Source: a virus | IMG/VR virus record: IMGVR_UViG_3300015241_000149 | Coordinates: 1 to 64,000 of that record | Direction: 5' to 3' (one strand) | Length of the DNA stretch: 64,000 nucleotides | In this document: in pieces, positions 30,018 through 37,419 of the stretch | Layout: each line of letters starts with the position of its first letter | Position numbering within the stretch: position 1 is the first letter of the stretch | Translations under genes and position numbers: made by a program | Notes under the pieces: model-generated | What the model was told of the DNA's origin: nothing | The model's input: the letters and a program-made list of their open reading frames with translations, nothing else | Databases searched by the model: none

Positions 30018-30268
30018 TCAGACGTGCTCGTCGTAGGCGGCCCCACAGCCGGCGGCGCAGACGTAGTGGTGGATGAGGTATCCCTTGCGGTCGTAGCTGG
30101 ATCCCGCCAGACGCCAGATGTGGTCATCGTTCGGGCCGCGATTCGGGCAGAGCGCGTCCGCCGGAGCCAGCGTTCCGTCCGCCACTTGAGGTAGTAGAAC
30201 GCGATGATGTCCCTGTTGCTCGGGAGGTCCGCGTAGTACTGTCTGCGGCTGCGCTGTTGACTCATCAT
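30018..30268 (-). pseudogene. possible frameshifted small gene
   Basis: The first 37 residues in one frame (MMSQQRSRRQYYADLPSNRD...) and the last 45 in the -1 frame (CPNRGPNDDHIWRLAGSSYD...) each look like real protein, while the alternatives are low-complexity. One frame change near 30160 would join them. It could be a decayed gene, a sequencing error, or two overlapping genes, the second starting at a GTG. Confidence 0.45.
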
Positions 30269-30294
30269 CCCGCAACTCCCGTCCTAACGGAAAA

Positions 30295-30489
30295 GTGATC
30301 ATTATGGGCTCCACAGTGCCAAAGGCCGAATGTCCGGACGCGTTACGCGTGTTCTACGCCGCGTACCCCGAGACAGCCTACCGAGCGGCACGGGACCACC
30401 AGTGCGACTCGATCAATCTGTGTACCCACTGCTACCAGCCCTTCCCCTGCTCGACCCGACAGTGGGCGCTGGAGTACCTCGGCGACTAA
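30295..30489 (+). CDS. small Cys-containing protein
   Basis: 64 residues (GTG 30295 or ATG 30304). CDSINLCTHCYQPFPC gives a four-Cys site. Overlaps the end of the leftward HTH gene by four bases, so the two converge. Confidence 0.55.
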   Translation: MIIMGSTVPKAECPDALRVFYAAYPETAYRAARDHQCDSINLCTHCYQPFPCSTRQWALEYLGD

Positions 30490-30755
30490 GCCTTTCCCTC
30501 GCGCGGCTCCACGGTGCGGCTCACCATCTCCCGACTGAGCAGCGCCGCGCGGGCCAGGGCGGTCTGGGTGAGGTTGTCCGGTCGCCCCGTCTGCTGCCCG
30601 AGGTGGTACGCCTGGATCAGTAGCGTGTAGAGCTGGCCGCGCTCCGAGGTGACCTTGCGCTTGCTGTTCCGCAGTGACCGCCCCACCTTCGCAATCTCGG
30701 TCAAGAGCTGCTCGGCGAGCGCTGCCGGCTCTTGGCCTTCGCTGTTCGTGCTCAT
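30486..30755 (-). CDS. HTH protein, candidate phage repressor
   Basis: 89 residues. LTQTALARAALLSREMVSRT is a clear helix-turn-helix, preceded by a long amphipathic helix region with QLYTLLIQAYHL. The start at 30755 sits seven bases after TAGACT (minus strand, 30768-30763), so its message would be leaderless. The divergent promoter at 30787 shares the operator CACCAGGTTGACA (30780-30792), which is consistent with a repressor that controls its own gene and the opposing transcript. A role in immunity over the other GGTTGACA sites is inferred. Confidence 0.6.
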   Translation of the reverse strand: MSTNSEGQEPAALAEQLLTEIAKVGRSLRNSKRKVTSERGQLYTLLIQAYHLGQQTGRPDNLTQTALARAALLSREMVSRTVEPREGKA

Positions 30756-30762
30756 ATGGGTG

Positions 30763-30815
30763 AGTCTACCCTGACCTACCACCAGGTTGACAAGACGCTA
30801 CTCGGTTGACAGTAT
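30763..30815. promoter_or_regulatory. divergent promoters around a shared operator
   Basis: Rightward: TTGACA (30787-30792), 17 bases, CAGTAT (30810-30815). Leftward: -10 TAGACT (30768-30763) for the HTH gene. Both overlap CACCAGGTTGACA (30780-30792); a second TTGACA (30806-30811) lies in the rightward spacer. Confidence 0.7.
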
Positions 30816-30819
30816 GAGT

Positions 30820-30878
30820 GGGGCGGCTCGGATGCCGAGGTTTCTCGGTCTTGGGATGGCGCCCATCCGAGCCGCCCC
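30820..30878 (+). ncRNA. structured leader or small RNA
   Basis: A perfect 15-base stem (30820-30834 and 30864-30878, both ending in GGATG/CATCC) encloses a second hairpin CCGAG-GTTT-CTCGG (30835-30848). The rightward promoter just upstream would place the start of the RNA at its first bases. It could be an attenuator, an mRNA-stabilising leader or a small RNA. Only TTcaccCTT follows, so termination would be weak. Confidence 0.55.
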
Positions 30879-30909
30879 TTCACCCTTGCGGACCATGGAG
30901 CACACACAC

Positions 30910-31251
30910 ATGAGCACAACTGATCTGCGCGTGGGGAGTTCGATGACTGAGCAGGAGTATTGGAACCAACAGCTCGTTGAGGCCGAACAGGCCATGGCGC
31001 ACGTGCCTAGGGACTCTCAGTCCTTCGTGCGGGCGTACGACCGCTGGAGTCGGGCCACCGCCGAGCTGACTCAGGACAAGAAGGAGGGAGAGCTCCGCAA
31101 GATCCTGCCGCTGACCGACGACGCTCCTGAGCTGGATGAACTCGAAATCATGCTCGAGGTGCAGCGCCAGCTTGAGGTGCTCGACCCCGAAGGGACCCGC
31201 CGCGTCCTGACCTACTTCATCAGCCGCTACCTGCTCCCCTCGGAGGGCTGA
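30910..31251 (+). CDS. hypothetical protein, helical
   Basis: 113 residues. Charged helical protein (YDRWSRATAELTQDKKEGELRKILPL, EIMLEVQRQLEVLDPEGTRRV) with a hydrophobic end. Lies directly after the structured leader; no family recognised. Confidence 0.6.
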   Translation: MSTTDLRVGSSMTEQEYWNQQLVEAEQAMAHVPRDSQSFVRAYDRWSRATAELTQDKKEGELRKILPLTDDAPELDELEIMLEVQRQLEVLDPEGTRRVLTYFISRYLLPSEG

Positions 31252-31252
31252 G

Positions 31253-31615
31253 GTGTTCCGCGACGCGATCGGCGCGCTGTCCTTGATCCTGCTGGGTGTG
31301 TTGGTCCTGGCCGTGGTCATCTTCGGCGGCTGGAAACTGCATTGGTGGTTCCGTGGCCAGGAGGCTCAGCTGGGCGGACAGACCAACCGGGGCAGCTACG
31401 GATTCCAGCAGGCGCACATGGACCAGACAACCAGCCTGATCTCCGACATCTCCCGGATCGACGCCCAAATCGCGGCGGCGGACCCCGCCCAGAAGCCCAC
31501 GCTGGCGGCTCAGCGCACCGCCGAGGTAGCCGAAACTTGCCGGCTGGCCCGCGACATCCAGAACCCTCCGGCAGACATTCTCAGCTGGCACACCCTGAAC
31601 TGCTCCGCTCCGTAA
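31253..31615 (+). CDS. exported or membrane-anchored protein
   Basis: 120 residues from GTG. N-terminal membrane helix (ALSLILLGVLVLAVVIFGGW) and a helical, Cys-containing exterior part (SDISRIDAQIAAADPAQKP). No lipobox. One of several envelope-directed products in this block. Confidence 0.6.
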   Translation: MFRDAIGALSLILLGVLVLAVVIFGGWKLHWWFRGQEAQLGGQTNRGSYGFQQAHMDQTTSLISDISRIDAQIAAADPAQKPTLAAQRTAEVAETCRLARDIQNPPADILSWHTLNCSAP

Positions 31616-31636
31616 CCCCAAGGACCAGGCCATCCA

Positions 31637-32197
31637 ATGATCAAAGCCCTAGTGTCTGCCGGCATTGTCATCAGTGTGGGATTGCTCGTCGGCTGTGACG
31701 CCACCCCCTCAGGCCAACGCCAGGAGAACGCTGCTCAAGCCGGCATCACCACACAGCTGGTCACCAACCAGCCAATCCCTAATATCGGGTACAGCCAGAT
31801 GCGACAGAACCTGATCGAGATCGAGACGGCCGAGGACAAAGGCGTACAGACCACCTCGTTCATCTTCGGCAACTTCTCCGCAGACCCGGTGCAGATCTGC
31901 CCGTCAATCGGCGTCCCGATCCCGAACACGGCGAGCCTGTCCAACCCGGAACAGGCCACCTATACCGGCAGCGCTACCTATACCACCCCGCAGATGGACC
32001 CGAACGGGGTGTACGCGCCGAGCGCGTCGAGCGGCACGTTTGTGATCTGCGTAGGCGCGGACGGCAAGCCCAACCCGGTCTACGCCGAAGGCAACGTGCA
32101 CACCGTGTTCGGTCCGGCGGTGTGGAACCGACAGACCCACTCGGTAGAGATGACCGGCCCGGCATCGTTCAAATTCACCGCAAGCCAGGGACGCTGA
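31637..32197 (+). CDS. lipoprotein
   Basis: 186 residues. Signal peptide with lipobox LLVGC (lipidated Cys20). The mature part is beta-rich and Thr/Ser/Pro-rich (TYTGSATYTTPQMDPNG, SGTFVICVGADG) with Cys that may pair. Phage lipoproteins of lysogens often sit in the outer face of the membrane and block entry of related phages; that role is inferred here from type and context. Confidence 0.7.
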   Translation: MIKALVSAGIVISVGLLVGCDATPSGQRQENAAQAGITTQLVTNQPIPNIGYSQMRQNLIEIETAEDKGVQTTSFIFGNFSADPVQICPSIGVPIPNTASLSNPEQATYTGSATYTTPQMDPNGVYAPSASSGTFVICVGADGKPNPVYAEGNVHTVFGPAVWNRQTHSVEMTGPASFKFTASQGR

Positions 32198-32198
32198 G

Positions 32199-32426
32199 AT
32201 GGCCTTCGGACGGCGTCAGACCCGCGAGGAGTTCATCGCCCCGAGCGCGCACCACGTCGAGTTCCATGAGGCCAAGCGGGCGAAGGCAGCCCAGGACGCC
32301 GCCGACAAGGAAGCCAAAGCCGCCAAAGCCGCGCTCAAGGCTGCCCAGGTCCGGGAGCAGGAGGCGGAGCGGCAGCGTCGAGCCCTGGCCAAGGCAATAG
32401 CCGATGAACTCGAGGGCAGGTTCTGA
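32199..32426 (+). CDS. small coiled-coil protein
   Basis: 75 residues, Ala/Lys/Glu-rich helix after a short N-terminal part (AKRAKAAQDAADKEAKAAKA). Between the two lipoprotein genes. Function unknown. Confidence 0.55.
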   Translation: MAFGRRQTREEFIAPSAHHVEFHEAKRAKAAQDAADKEAKAAKAALKAAQVREQEAERQRRALAKAIADELEGRF

Positions 32427-32461
32427 GACCGGCCAATTCGACCTACCGACCGGGGACGCGA

Positions 32462-32599
32462 ATGACGCCTGACGACATGACTCCTGATGAGCTGCTCGAC
32501 TACCGGGAACGGCTTCTCGATGAGACGGATCAGGACCAGCTCTGGCGCAACTTCCAGCACATCGCCACGTTCGAGCACAAGGTGGATGAAAGGCCCTGA
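32462..32599 (+). CDS. small acidic hypothetical protein
   Basis: 45 residues, starting MTPDDMTPDE, helical. Overlaps the next gene's ATG as TGATG. Confidence 0.5.
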   Translation: MTPDDMTPDELLDYRERLLDETDQDQLWRNFQHIATFEHKVDERP

Positions 32600-33222
32600 T
32601 GACTGACACCCGTGTGTTGTTCGCCTGCGTGTGGGCTACGGCGCTGATGGTCGCCGGTGGTTGTGGTTCCGCGTCCACTCCGGTGCAGGACAATGCCGCG
32701 CCCGTCGCACCGCAGCCGCACACCATCAAGACCCTGCCGCCGAGCTCGCACGTCACCGGCCTGCCCTACCCGCCGCGCTGCGTCATCGAAACCTCGAACG
32801 GTCACGCACTTCCGGATGTCTCGTGCACCCCCGGCGCGGTTACTTCGGGCGTCACCCAGGCGAACATGCATTCGACGATCTGCAAGACCGGCTGGACCGC
32901 GACCGTCCGGGCGCCGGAGTCGGAGACCGGGCCGGTCAAGAAGACCGCGATCACCTCCTACAGCGAGACAGCCCTGAGCTCAACGGCAATCGAGCTCGAC
33001 CACCTGGTTCCCTTGGAGCTGGGCGGCAGCAATGACACCGCCAACTTGTGGCCAGAACCGAGCGACCTACCAGGCCAGGGCTTCCGGAACACCAAAGACA
33101 ACGTCGAGAACGACATGCGCAAGGCGGTGTGCTCAGGGAAGGTTAGCCTGAGCGCGGCACAGACCGCCATCTCGAACAACTGGGGAACAGCTGAAGCGAC
33201 GGTAGGCATCGGGGGGCACTAA
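32599..33222 (+). CDS. lipoprotein with HNH nuclease domain
   Basis: 207 residues. The lipobox AGGC (Cys22) ends a signal peptide. The C-terminal domain has IELDHLVPLELGGSNDTANL followed by WPEP and KDNVENDMRKAVCSGKVSLS, the pattern of a family of secreted actinobacterial HNH nucleases: DH for metal and general base, N in the loop, KD and C-x-G later. A Pro/Thr/Ser-rich spacer lies between lipid and domain. Anchored outside the membrane, it could cut DNA of infecting phages at the cell surface. Enzyme activity is inferred from the motif. Confidence 0.75.
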   Translation: MTDTRVLFACVWATALMVAGGCGSASTPVQDNAAPVAPQPHTIKTLPPSSHVTGLPYPPRCVIETSNGHALPDVSCTPGAVTSGVTQANMHSTICKTGWTATVRAPESETGPVKKTAITSYSETALSSTAIELDHLVPLELGGSNDTANLWPEPSDLPGQGFRNTKDNVENDMRKAVCSGKVSLSAAQTAISNNWGTAEATVGIGGH

Positions 33223-33371
33223 TGGAAGCGCTGGATGTCCTGGGCTCCTCGCTGGTCTACCCCGCTGGTAGGTGTGGGCGTCGCTGCTCTCACGTATCCA
33301 TGTGGGTGCCATCGTGTGCATTGTGCAGGTCAGGCGCCCGCACCTATCGGAAAGTCCCTGAGGGCAAATGA
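33222..33371 (+). CDS. small Cys-rich protein
   Basis: 49 residues: CGRRCSHVSMWVPSCALC is the Cys-rich part. The first codons (GAAGCGCTGGATGTCCTGGG) match those of the gene at 33368, so part of this stretch was duplicated. May be a relict. Confidence 0.45.
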   Translation: MEALDVLGSSLVYPAGRCGRRCSHVSMWVPSCALCRSGARTYRKVPEGK

Positions 33372-33712
33372 TGGGAGCGCTGGATGTCCTGGGCGCCGTG
33401 ACGGCCTACCTGCTCGTTGGGGCTGTGTTCGCGCGCAACCAGTCCCGCCGTTGCTTCAGCGCGGCCTGCGCCAGATGGAGCGGTTCAGACCAGGCAGCAA
33501 GACGGAGCCGAGTGACCCAGCGCTCCTACCAAGAACGGCTTGCGCTGTGCGTGTTGGGTTGGCCTGTGGTGGCGCCGGCCCGGCTGATCTACCACTTCGC
33601 CTCGGCGCCGGTAGGAGACCTGGAGGCGGCCGCGATGTTCTATGAGATCAACAAGCGGGTAGAGCGGGATGCCTTGCGCCAGCGGCTTCAGATCATGAGG
33701 GAGATCAGCTGA
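33368..33712 (+). CDS. hypothetical protein, likely membrane-associated
   Basis: 114 residues. N-terminal hydrophobic stretch (VLGAVTAYLLVGAVFA) and basic helical remainder with RLALCVLGWPVVAPARLIYH. Shares its first codons with the upstream gene. Function unknown. Confidence 0.55.
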   Translation: MMGALDVLGAVTAYLLVGAVFARNQSRRCFSAACARWSGSDQAARRSRVTQRSYQERLALCVLGWPVVAPARLIYHFASAPVGDLEAAAMFYEINKRVERDALRQRLQIMREIS

Positions 33713-34065
33713 TGGTCACACTTGGCGAGTACGAGGAATACCGACTCGTGCTGAACAAATCAGACCTTGTTGAGCCTCACCCGCCGTCATTCGAGGGATA
33801 CCAACACGTGCTGAACAGGCCAATCAACGTCGGCCGGTCAGAGACCCCAAACGAGGAAAAGGCCCCCAAGACCCTAGGCTCGCACATCCTCTGGGCAGGC
33901 GCCCTGTCCTTGGCCATATTCGTCGGGTTGGTGGGTGTTATCGGTGCCATCGGCGGGATCTTCTTCCTTTTCGCGCACGTGAGTTGGGTGTGGGGAACCC
34001 TGGCACTGATTGGGGCTCTGTCGATCGTGTCGGGCGTTTCCGCGTACGCGGCCCTGGAGCTGTGA
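33712..34065 (+). CDS. membrane protein, two helices
   Basis: 117 residues. Soluble N-terminal half containing two similar EYxxVLN segments (YRLVLNK and YQHVLNR), then two membrane helices (ILWAGALSLAIFVGLVGVIG, VWGTLALIGALSIVSG). Function unknown. Confidence 0.6.
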   Translation: MVTLGEYEEYRLVLNKSDLVEPHPPSFEGYQHVLNRPINVGRSETPNEEKAPKTLGSHILWAGALSLAIFVGLVGVIGAIGGIFFLFAHVSWVWGTLALIGALSIVSGVSAYAALEL

Positions 34066-34129
34066 TGACGGCGCACGCTGGGACAAGCCCTGACCAGGAC
34101 GCATGACCAGCGTTTATCCCCGGATCTGA

Positions 34130-34146
34130 TGTCAACCTGCTACCGT
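34130..34146 (+). promoter_or_regulatory. operator-like element with -10 box
   Basis: TGTCAACCTGCTA (34130-34142) overlapping TACCGT (34141-34146), the same arrangement as at 70-85. It lies upstream of the secreted His/Gly-rich protein. Confidence 0.5.
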
Positions 34147-34181
34147 TCATGAACCTGTCCCCGATCACAGGAGATCGCACC

Positions 34182-34622
34182 ATGGCGAACCATCGCCTTC
34201 GCAAGTCCCGCCACCGCTCCGTTGGACGCTTCGCGCTGGCCTTCGCCGGCATCGGCGCCGCCGGTGTACTCAGCGGAATGAACGCTCCCGTAGCCCACGC
34301 CGCGACCCCCACCGCCACCGTGACGCTGACCAGCTTCCACACCGCGCTGGCAGATCCCCCGCACCGTGGTGGCGACCGTGACCGCGACAACTGCCGCGAC
34401 GAACGGCACGGTTTGGACAACGACCGGTTCTGCCTGCCTCAGCGCCGTCACATTCGCCACCACCACCACCACTTCGGAGGTTTCGGCGGTCACTTCGGCG
34501 GGTTCGGCGGCCACCACTTCGGGGATCACGGCGAGCACGGACACCCGGGCCAGCACGACGGTGACGGTCACGGACACCCGAGCGGTCACGGCGAGCACCA
34601 CGAAGGACCGCACGGCCACTGA
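34182..34622 (+). CDS. secreted His/Gly-rich protein
   Basis: 146 residues. Signal peptide (RFALAFAGIGAAGVLSG, cleavage near AHA), a Thr-rich strand region, then an extremely His/Gly/Phe-rich tail with HHHHHF and repeated GGFGGH. The composition suggests metal binding or a sticky surface protein. ATG 34182 follows AGGAGAT; an upstream ATG at 34149 is less likely given the -10 at 34141. Confidence 0.6.
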   Translation: MANHRLRKSRHRSVGRFALAFAGIGAAGVLSGMNAPVAHAATPTATVTLTSFHTALADPPHRGGDRDRDNCRDERHGLDNDRFCLPQRRHIRHHHHHFGGFGGHFGGFGGHHFGDHGEHGHPGQHDGDGHGHPSGHGEHHEGPHGH

Positions 34623-34633
34623 ACGCAAGAAAG

Positions 34634-34686
34634 GGCCCCTACCAGCGAGAGCGCACCCGAAGGCGTCTCAATCGCTGGTAGGGGCC
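34634..34686 (+). terminator. hairpin terminator, rightward block
   Basis: GGCCCCTACCAGCGA (34634-34648) pairs with TCGCTGGTAGGGGCC (34672-34686), a perfect 15-base stem directly after the secreted protein gene. Few T residues follow. Confidence 0.7.
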
Positions 34687-34781
34687 GATTCCACGCACCC
34701 CCGAGCAGTGGGGCGGTGGCCTGTGGTGGGCGTTACAGTTACTTCTCTCGAGTCTCCTCGTTGAGCAGGCGGGGAGCAGAG

Positions 34782-34830
34782 AACACCCCCGGTTGAGCCA
34801 GAGTTGTCACTGAGCTCCCGGGGGTGTTTT
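34782..34830 (-). terminator. hairpin terminator, leftward late operon
   Basis: AACACCCCCGG (34782-34792) pairs with CCGGGGGTGTT (34818-34828); it lies just past the stop of the repeat protein and has TTTT on one flank. Together with 34634-34686 it separates the two converging blocks. Confidence 0.7.
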
Positions 34831-34836
34831 CGTCTT

Positions 34837-36840
34837 CTACCCCAATATCCTCGGCGCTCCGGCGTGCACCCCGACTAGTTCCGTTGCCCACGGCGCGTGC
34901 GGCACACCGTGAGTCGTTGGGACGCCGGCATGCACACCGGGGACGGCGCTGGGCGGTCCGGGATAGGGCTCCCAGTCGAGGCGGACCATCACCGAGATCG
35001 AACCGACGGCGCCCAAGGTCGCACTGGCCGCAACGTTCAGGGTGGCCAGTGCGGTCACCGTGGAGAACGCGTGCAGTGACGCGGCCCCCAACGCGGTAGC
35101 CAGGGCCGTAGCGGAAACCGAACCTGTCGCGGAGAGGGTGGCGGCGCTGTGTTGGGTGACGACGGCCAGCGCGGTGATCGAACCAGTACCGGCCATGCTC
35201 GCCGCGCCGGCTTCTGTGTCGAGCGCTGCCGCTGCGAGGGTGCCTGTGCCGGCGAGGGTGGCTGTGCTGGGAACTGTGTTGCTGGCGGTGGCTGTGATGG
35301 AACTGGTGGCGGCGAGTGCGGCTGTGCAGGGGACTGTGTTGAGCGCTACCGCTGTGAGGGTGCCCGTGCCGGCGAGGGTGGCGGTGGCGGGCTGGATCAC
35401 GGTCGCGCTGGCGGTAAGGGTGCCGGTACCTGCCAGGGTTGCCGAGGCTACGTCGGTGTTGAGCGCGGCCGCTGTGATCGAGGTGCTGGCGGCGAGGGTG
35501 GCTGTGCACTCGACCGTGTTCTCTATCGACGCGGTGACCGAACTCGTGGCCGCCATGCTCGCCGACACCATCTCGGTATTGAGCGCTGCGGCTGTAACTG
35601 TGCCTGTGCCGGCGAGGGTAGCTGTGCACGGGACTGTGTTGTCCGCGCTGGCCGTGACAGAGCTCGTGGCGGCCAAGGTCGCTGAAGCGCTGGCGAAGCC
35701 GCCTGTGTCCGCCGTGAGGGTGCCGACGCCGTGCAGGGTGGCCGTGCAGGGGACTGTGTTGAGCGCCGCCGCTGTGAGGGTGCCGGTGCCAGCGAGGGTG
35801 GCTGAGGCTATGTCGGTGTTGTCGGCGGCGGCTGTGAGGGTGCCCGTGCCTGCCAGGGTTGCGGACGCTACAACCGTGTTCTCTGCCGTCGCGGTGACTG
35901 AGGTGGTGGCGGCGAGCGCTGCCGAGCAAACCACCGTGTTGTCGACGCTGGCGGTGACCGAGGTAAGGGCGGCTATGGTCGCGGCGCCGGTGGTGGTGTC
36001 CAGGATGTTGGCCGCGACGGAACCAGCGCCGGCCAACGTTGCCGAGGCGAAGTACGTGGCTGTGGCGTTGGCTGTGACTGTGCCTGTGCCGGCGAGTGTG
36101 GCCGACGGGTAGGTGGTGTTGTCCGCCGACGCGGTGAAGGTGCCAGTGCCAGCCAGCACCGCTGAGGCTACGTCGGTGTTGCTGGCGCTGGCCGTGACCG
36201 AACCTGAGGCCGCCAGGGTTGCTGAACACACAACCGTATTGGTCGCCGACGCGGTGACTGAGCTCGTGGCGGCCAGTGAGGCGGAGACCGGGACCGTATT
36301 GAGAGCAACGGCGGTGACTGTGCCCGTACCTGCCAGGGTTGCCGCGCCGGCTTCGGTATCGAGCGCTGCCGCTGTGACTGTGCCCGTGCCGGCGAGCATT
36401 GCCGAACACACAACCGTATTGCTGGCGGTGGCTGTGACTGTGCCTGTGCCGGCGAGAGTGGCTGTGCATACAACTGTGTTGCTAGCGACGGCGGTAACTG
36501 TGCCGGTGCCGGCGAGCGTGGCTGTGCAGGGAACTGTGTTGCTGGCTACCGCTGTAACCGAACCAGTGCCGGCGAGGGTGGCTGTGCAGGGAACTGTGTT
36601 GCTAGCTACCGCCGTGACTGTGCCGGTGCCGGCAAGGGTGGCTGTGCATACAACTGTGTTGCTAGCGACGGCAGTAACTGTGCCGGTGCCAGCGAGGGTG
36701 GCTGTGCAGGGAACTGTGTTGCTAGCTACCGCTGTGACTGAGCCGGTACCAGCGAGGGTGGCGGACGCGGCTATGTTCTGCGCGGCCGCGACAATCAGCT
36801 GCGGATGACGGTTCGGGAAGCTTCTGCCTAGGCGTGCCAC
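34837..36840 (-). CDS. repeat-rich surface or fibre protein
   Basis: 667 residues from GTG. After about 24 residues come roughly thirty 20-residue repeats of the form (S/T)ATLAGTGTVTAVASNTV, then a distinct end (ISVMVRLDWEPYPGPP...). The Ser/Thr/Gly/Val strand-turn pattern suggests a beta-solenoid or beta-strand repeat. Position beyond the tail and lysis genes, with two fibre-like genes beside it, suggests a tail fibre or virion decoration. The opposite strand is also open through the repeats but lacks ribosome sites and sense of direction. Confidence 0.75.
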   Translation of the reverse strand: MARLGRSFPNRHPQLIVAAAQNIAASATLAGTGSVTAVASNTVPCTATLAGTGTVTAVASNTVVCTATLAGTGTVTAVASNTVPCTATLAGTGSVTAVASNTVPCTATLAGTGTVTAVASNTVVCTATLAGTGTVTATASNTVVCSAMLAGTGTVTAAALDTEAGAATLAGTGTVTAVALNTVPVSASLAATSSVTASATNTVVCSATLAASGSVTASASNTDVASAVLAGTGTFTASADNTTYPSATLAGTGTVTANATATYFASATLAGAGSVAANILDTTTGAATIAALTSVTASVDNTVVCSAALAATTSVTATAENTVVASATLAGTGTLTAAADNTDIASATLAGTGTLTAAALNTVPCTATLHGVGTLTADTGGFASASATLAATSSVTASADNTVPCTATLAGTGTVTAAALNTEMVSASMAATSSVTASIENTVECTATLAASTSITAAALNTDVASATLAGTGTLTASATVIQPATATLAGTGTLTAVALNTVPCTAALAATSSITATASNTVPSTATLAGTGTLAAAALDTEAGAASMAGTGSITALAVVTQHSAATLSATGSVSATALATALGAASLHAFSTVTALATLNVAASATLGAVGSISVMVRLDWEPYPGPPSAVPGVHAGVPTTHGVPHAPWATELVGVHAGAPRILG
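34990..36768 (-). repeat. about 30 tandem 60-base repeats
   Basis: Coding repeats with a 60-base period, each one 20 codons. Most similar at the right end (36420-36768), where several neighbouring units are almost identical, and more diverged to the left, which fits recent expansion at the N-terminal side. Confidence 0.85.
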
Positions 36841-36899
36841 AGGTCAACTCCCCTCTCGTCTCCACCCATTACATCAACGACCCTCCCATGATCTAATCC

Positions 36900-37412
36900 C
36901 TATTCATCCCACAATATCCACGCGTAAGTGCCGACGTTGACAGACGTAGTCACTCGGATTCGCAGGAAATGCGACACGGGAACAAGAAACTCCCGGCCAA
37001 GCGACCATTCCCACTCATACGACACCGCACTGATAGGCAAGATCTTGGTCTTTGCTGTACGGACAGAGGTAATGGTCCCCTCGGTTTGCCCAGTCTTCCA
37101 CCACCCCGTGGCACCAGTGCCCAGCGTCATAATTGACGTCCCACCTTGTGCGTCCGCACCATAAGGCTGCACCCCCGCCGCGACATGTGCATTCATGCCA
37201 GTACACGCGATTGCAGCGGTGTCGACCAGCTCTACTGTTGCGGCAGCGGTGAGCGCATTAGCAAACTCAATGCCAAACGCGACAACCTTCAGCGTGCTTG
37301 TGGATGGAGTGGCGATTTGCAGTAGTGTGTTGACGGTGGTAGGCGTGGGTGTAACAGTTGCGGGTGCCGCTGTAGTCGGCATAACAGCGCTTGCCGCCCA
37401 AAAGAGTGCCAT
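36900..37412 (-). CDS. structural hypothetical protein, tail-associated
   Basis: 170 residues from ATG 37412 (AGGGGAAAA upstream). Beta-rich with APATVTPTPTTVNTLL and VAFGIEFANALTAAATVEL; no known family. Lies between the repeat protein and another beta-rich gene in the late operon. Probably a virion or baseplate component. Confidence 0.55.
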   Translation of the reverse strand: MALFWAASAVMPTTAAPATVTPTPTTVNTLLQIATPSTSTLKVVAFGIEFANALTAAATVELVDTAAIACTGMNAHVAAGVQPYGADAQGGTSIMTLGTGATGWWKTGQTEGTITSVRTAKTKILPISAVSYEWEWSLGREFLVPVSHFLRIRVTTSVNVGTYAWILWDE

Positions 37413-37419
37413 TTTTCCC

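Noticed and set aside
29978-30268. A single 96-residue leftward protein
   Set aside because: After about 37 residues it becomes Thr/Ser/Pro-rich low-complexity sequence, while the -1 frame gives a Cys/His-containing ending, so a frameshift was preferred.
34990-36768. CRISPR-like array of regularly spaced repeats
   Set aside because: Period is exactly 60 bases with no variable spacers; units form a continuous reading frame of 20 residues each, and no cas genes are present.
35042-36808. Long open frames on the plus strand through the tandem repeats
   Set aside because: They are an effect of the 20-codon repeat on the other strand; there is no ribosome site, the neighbours read leftward, and the minus frame has a supported GTG start and a sensible end.
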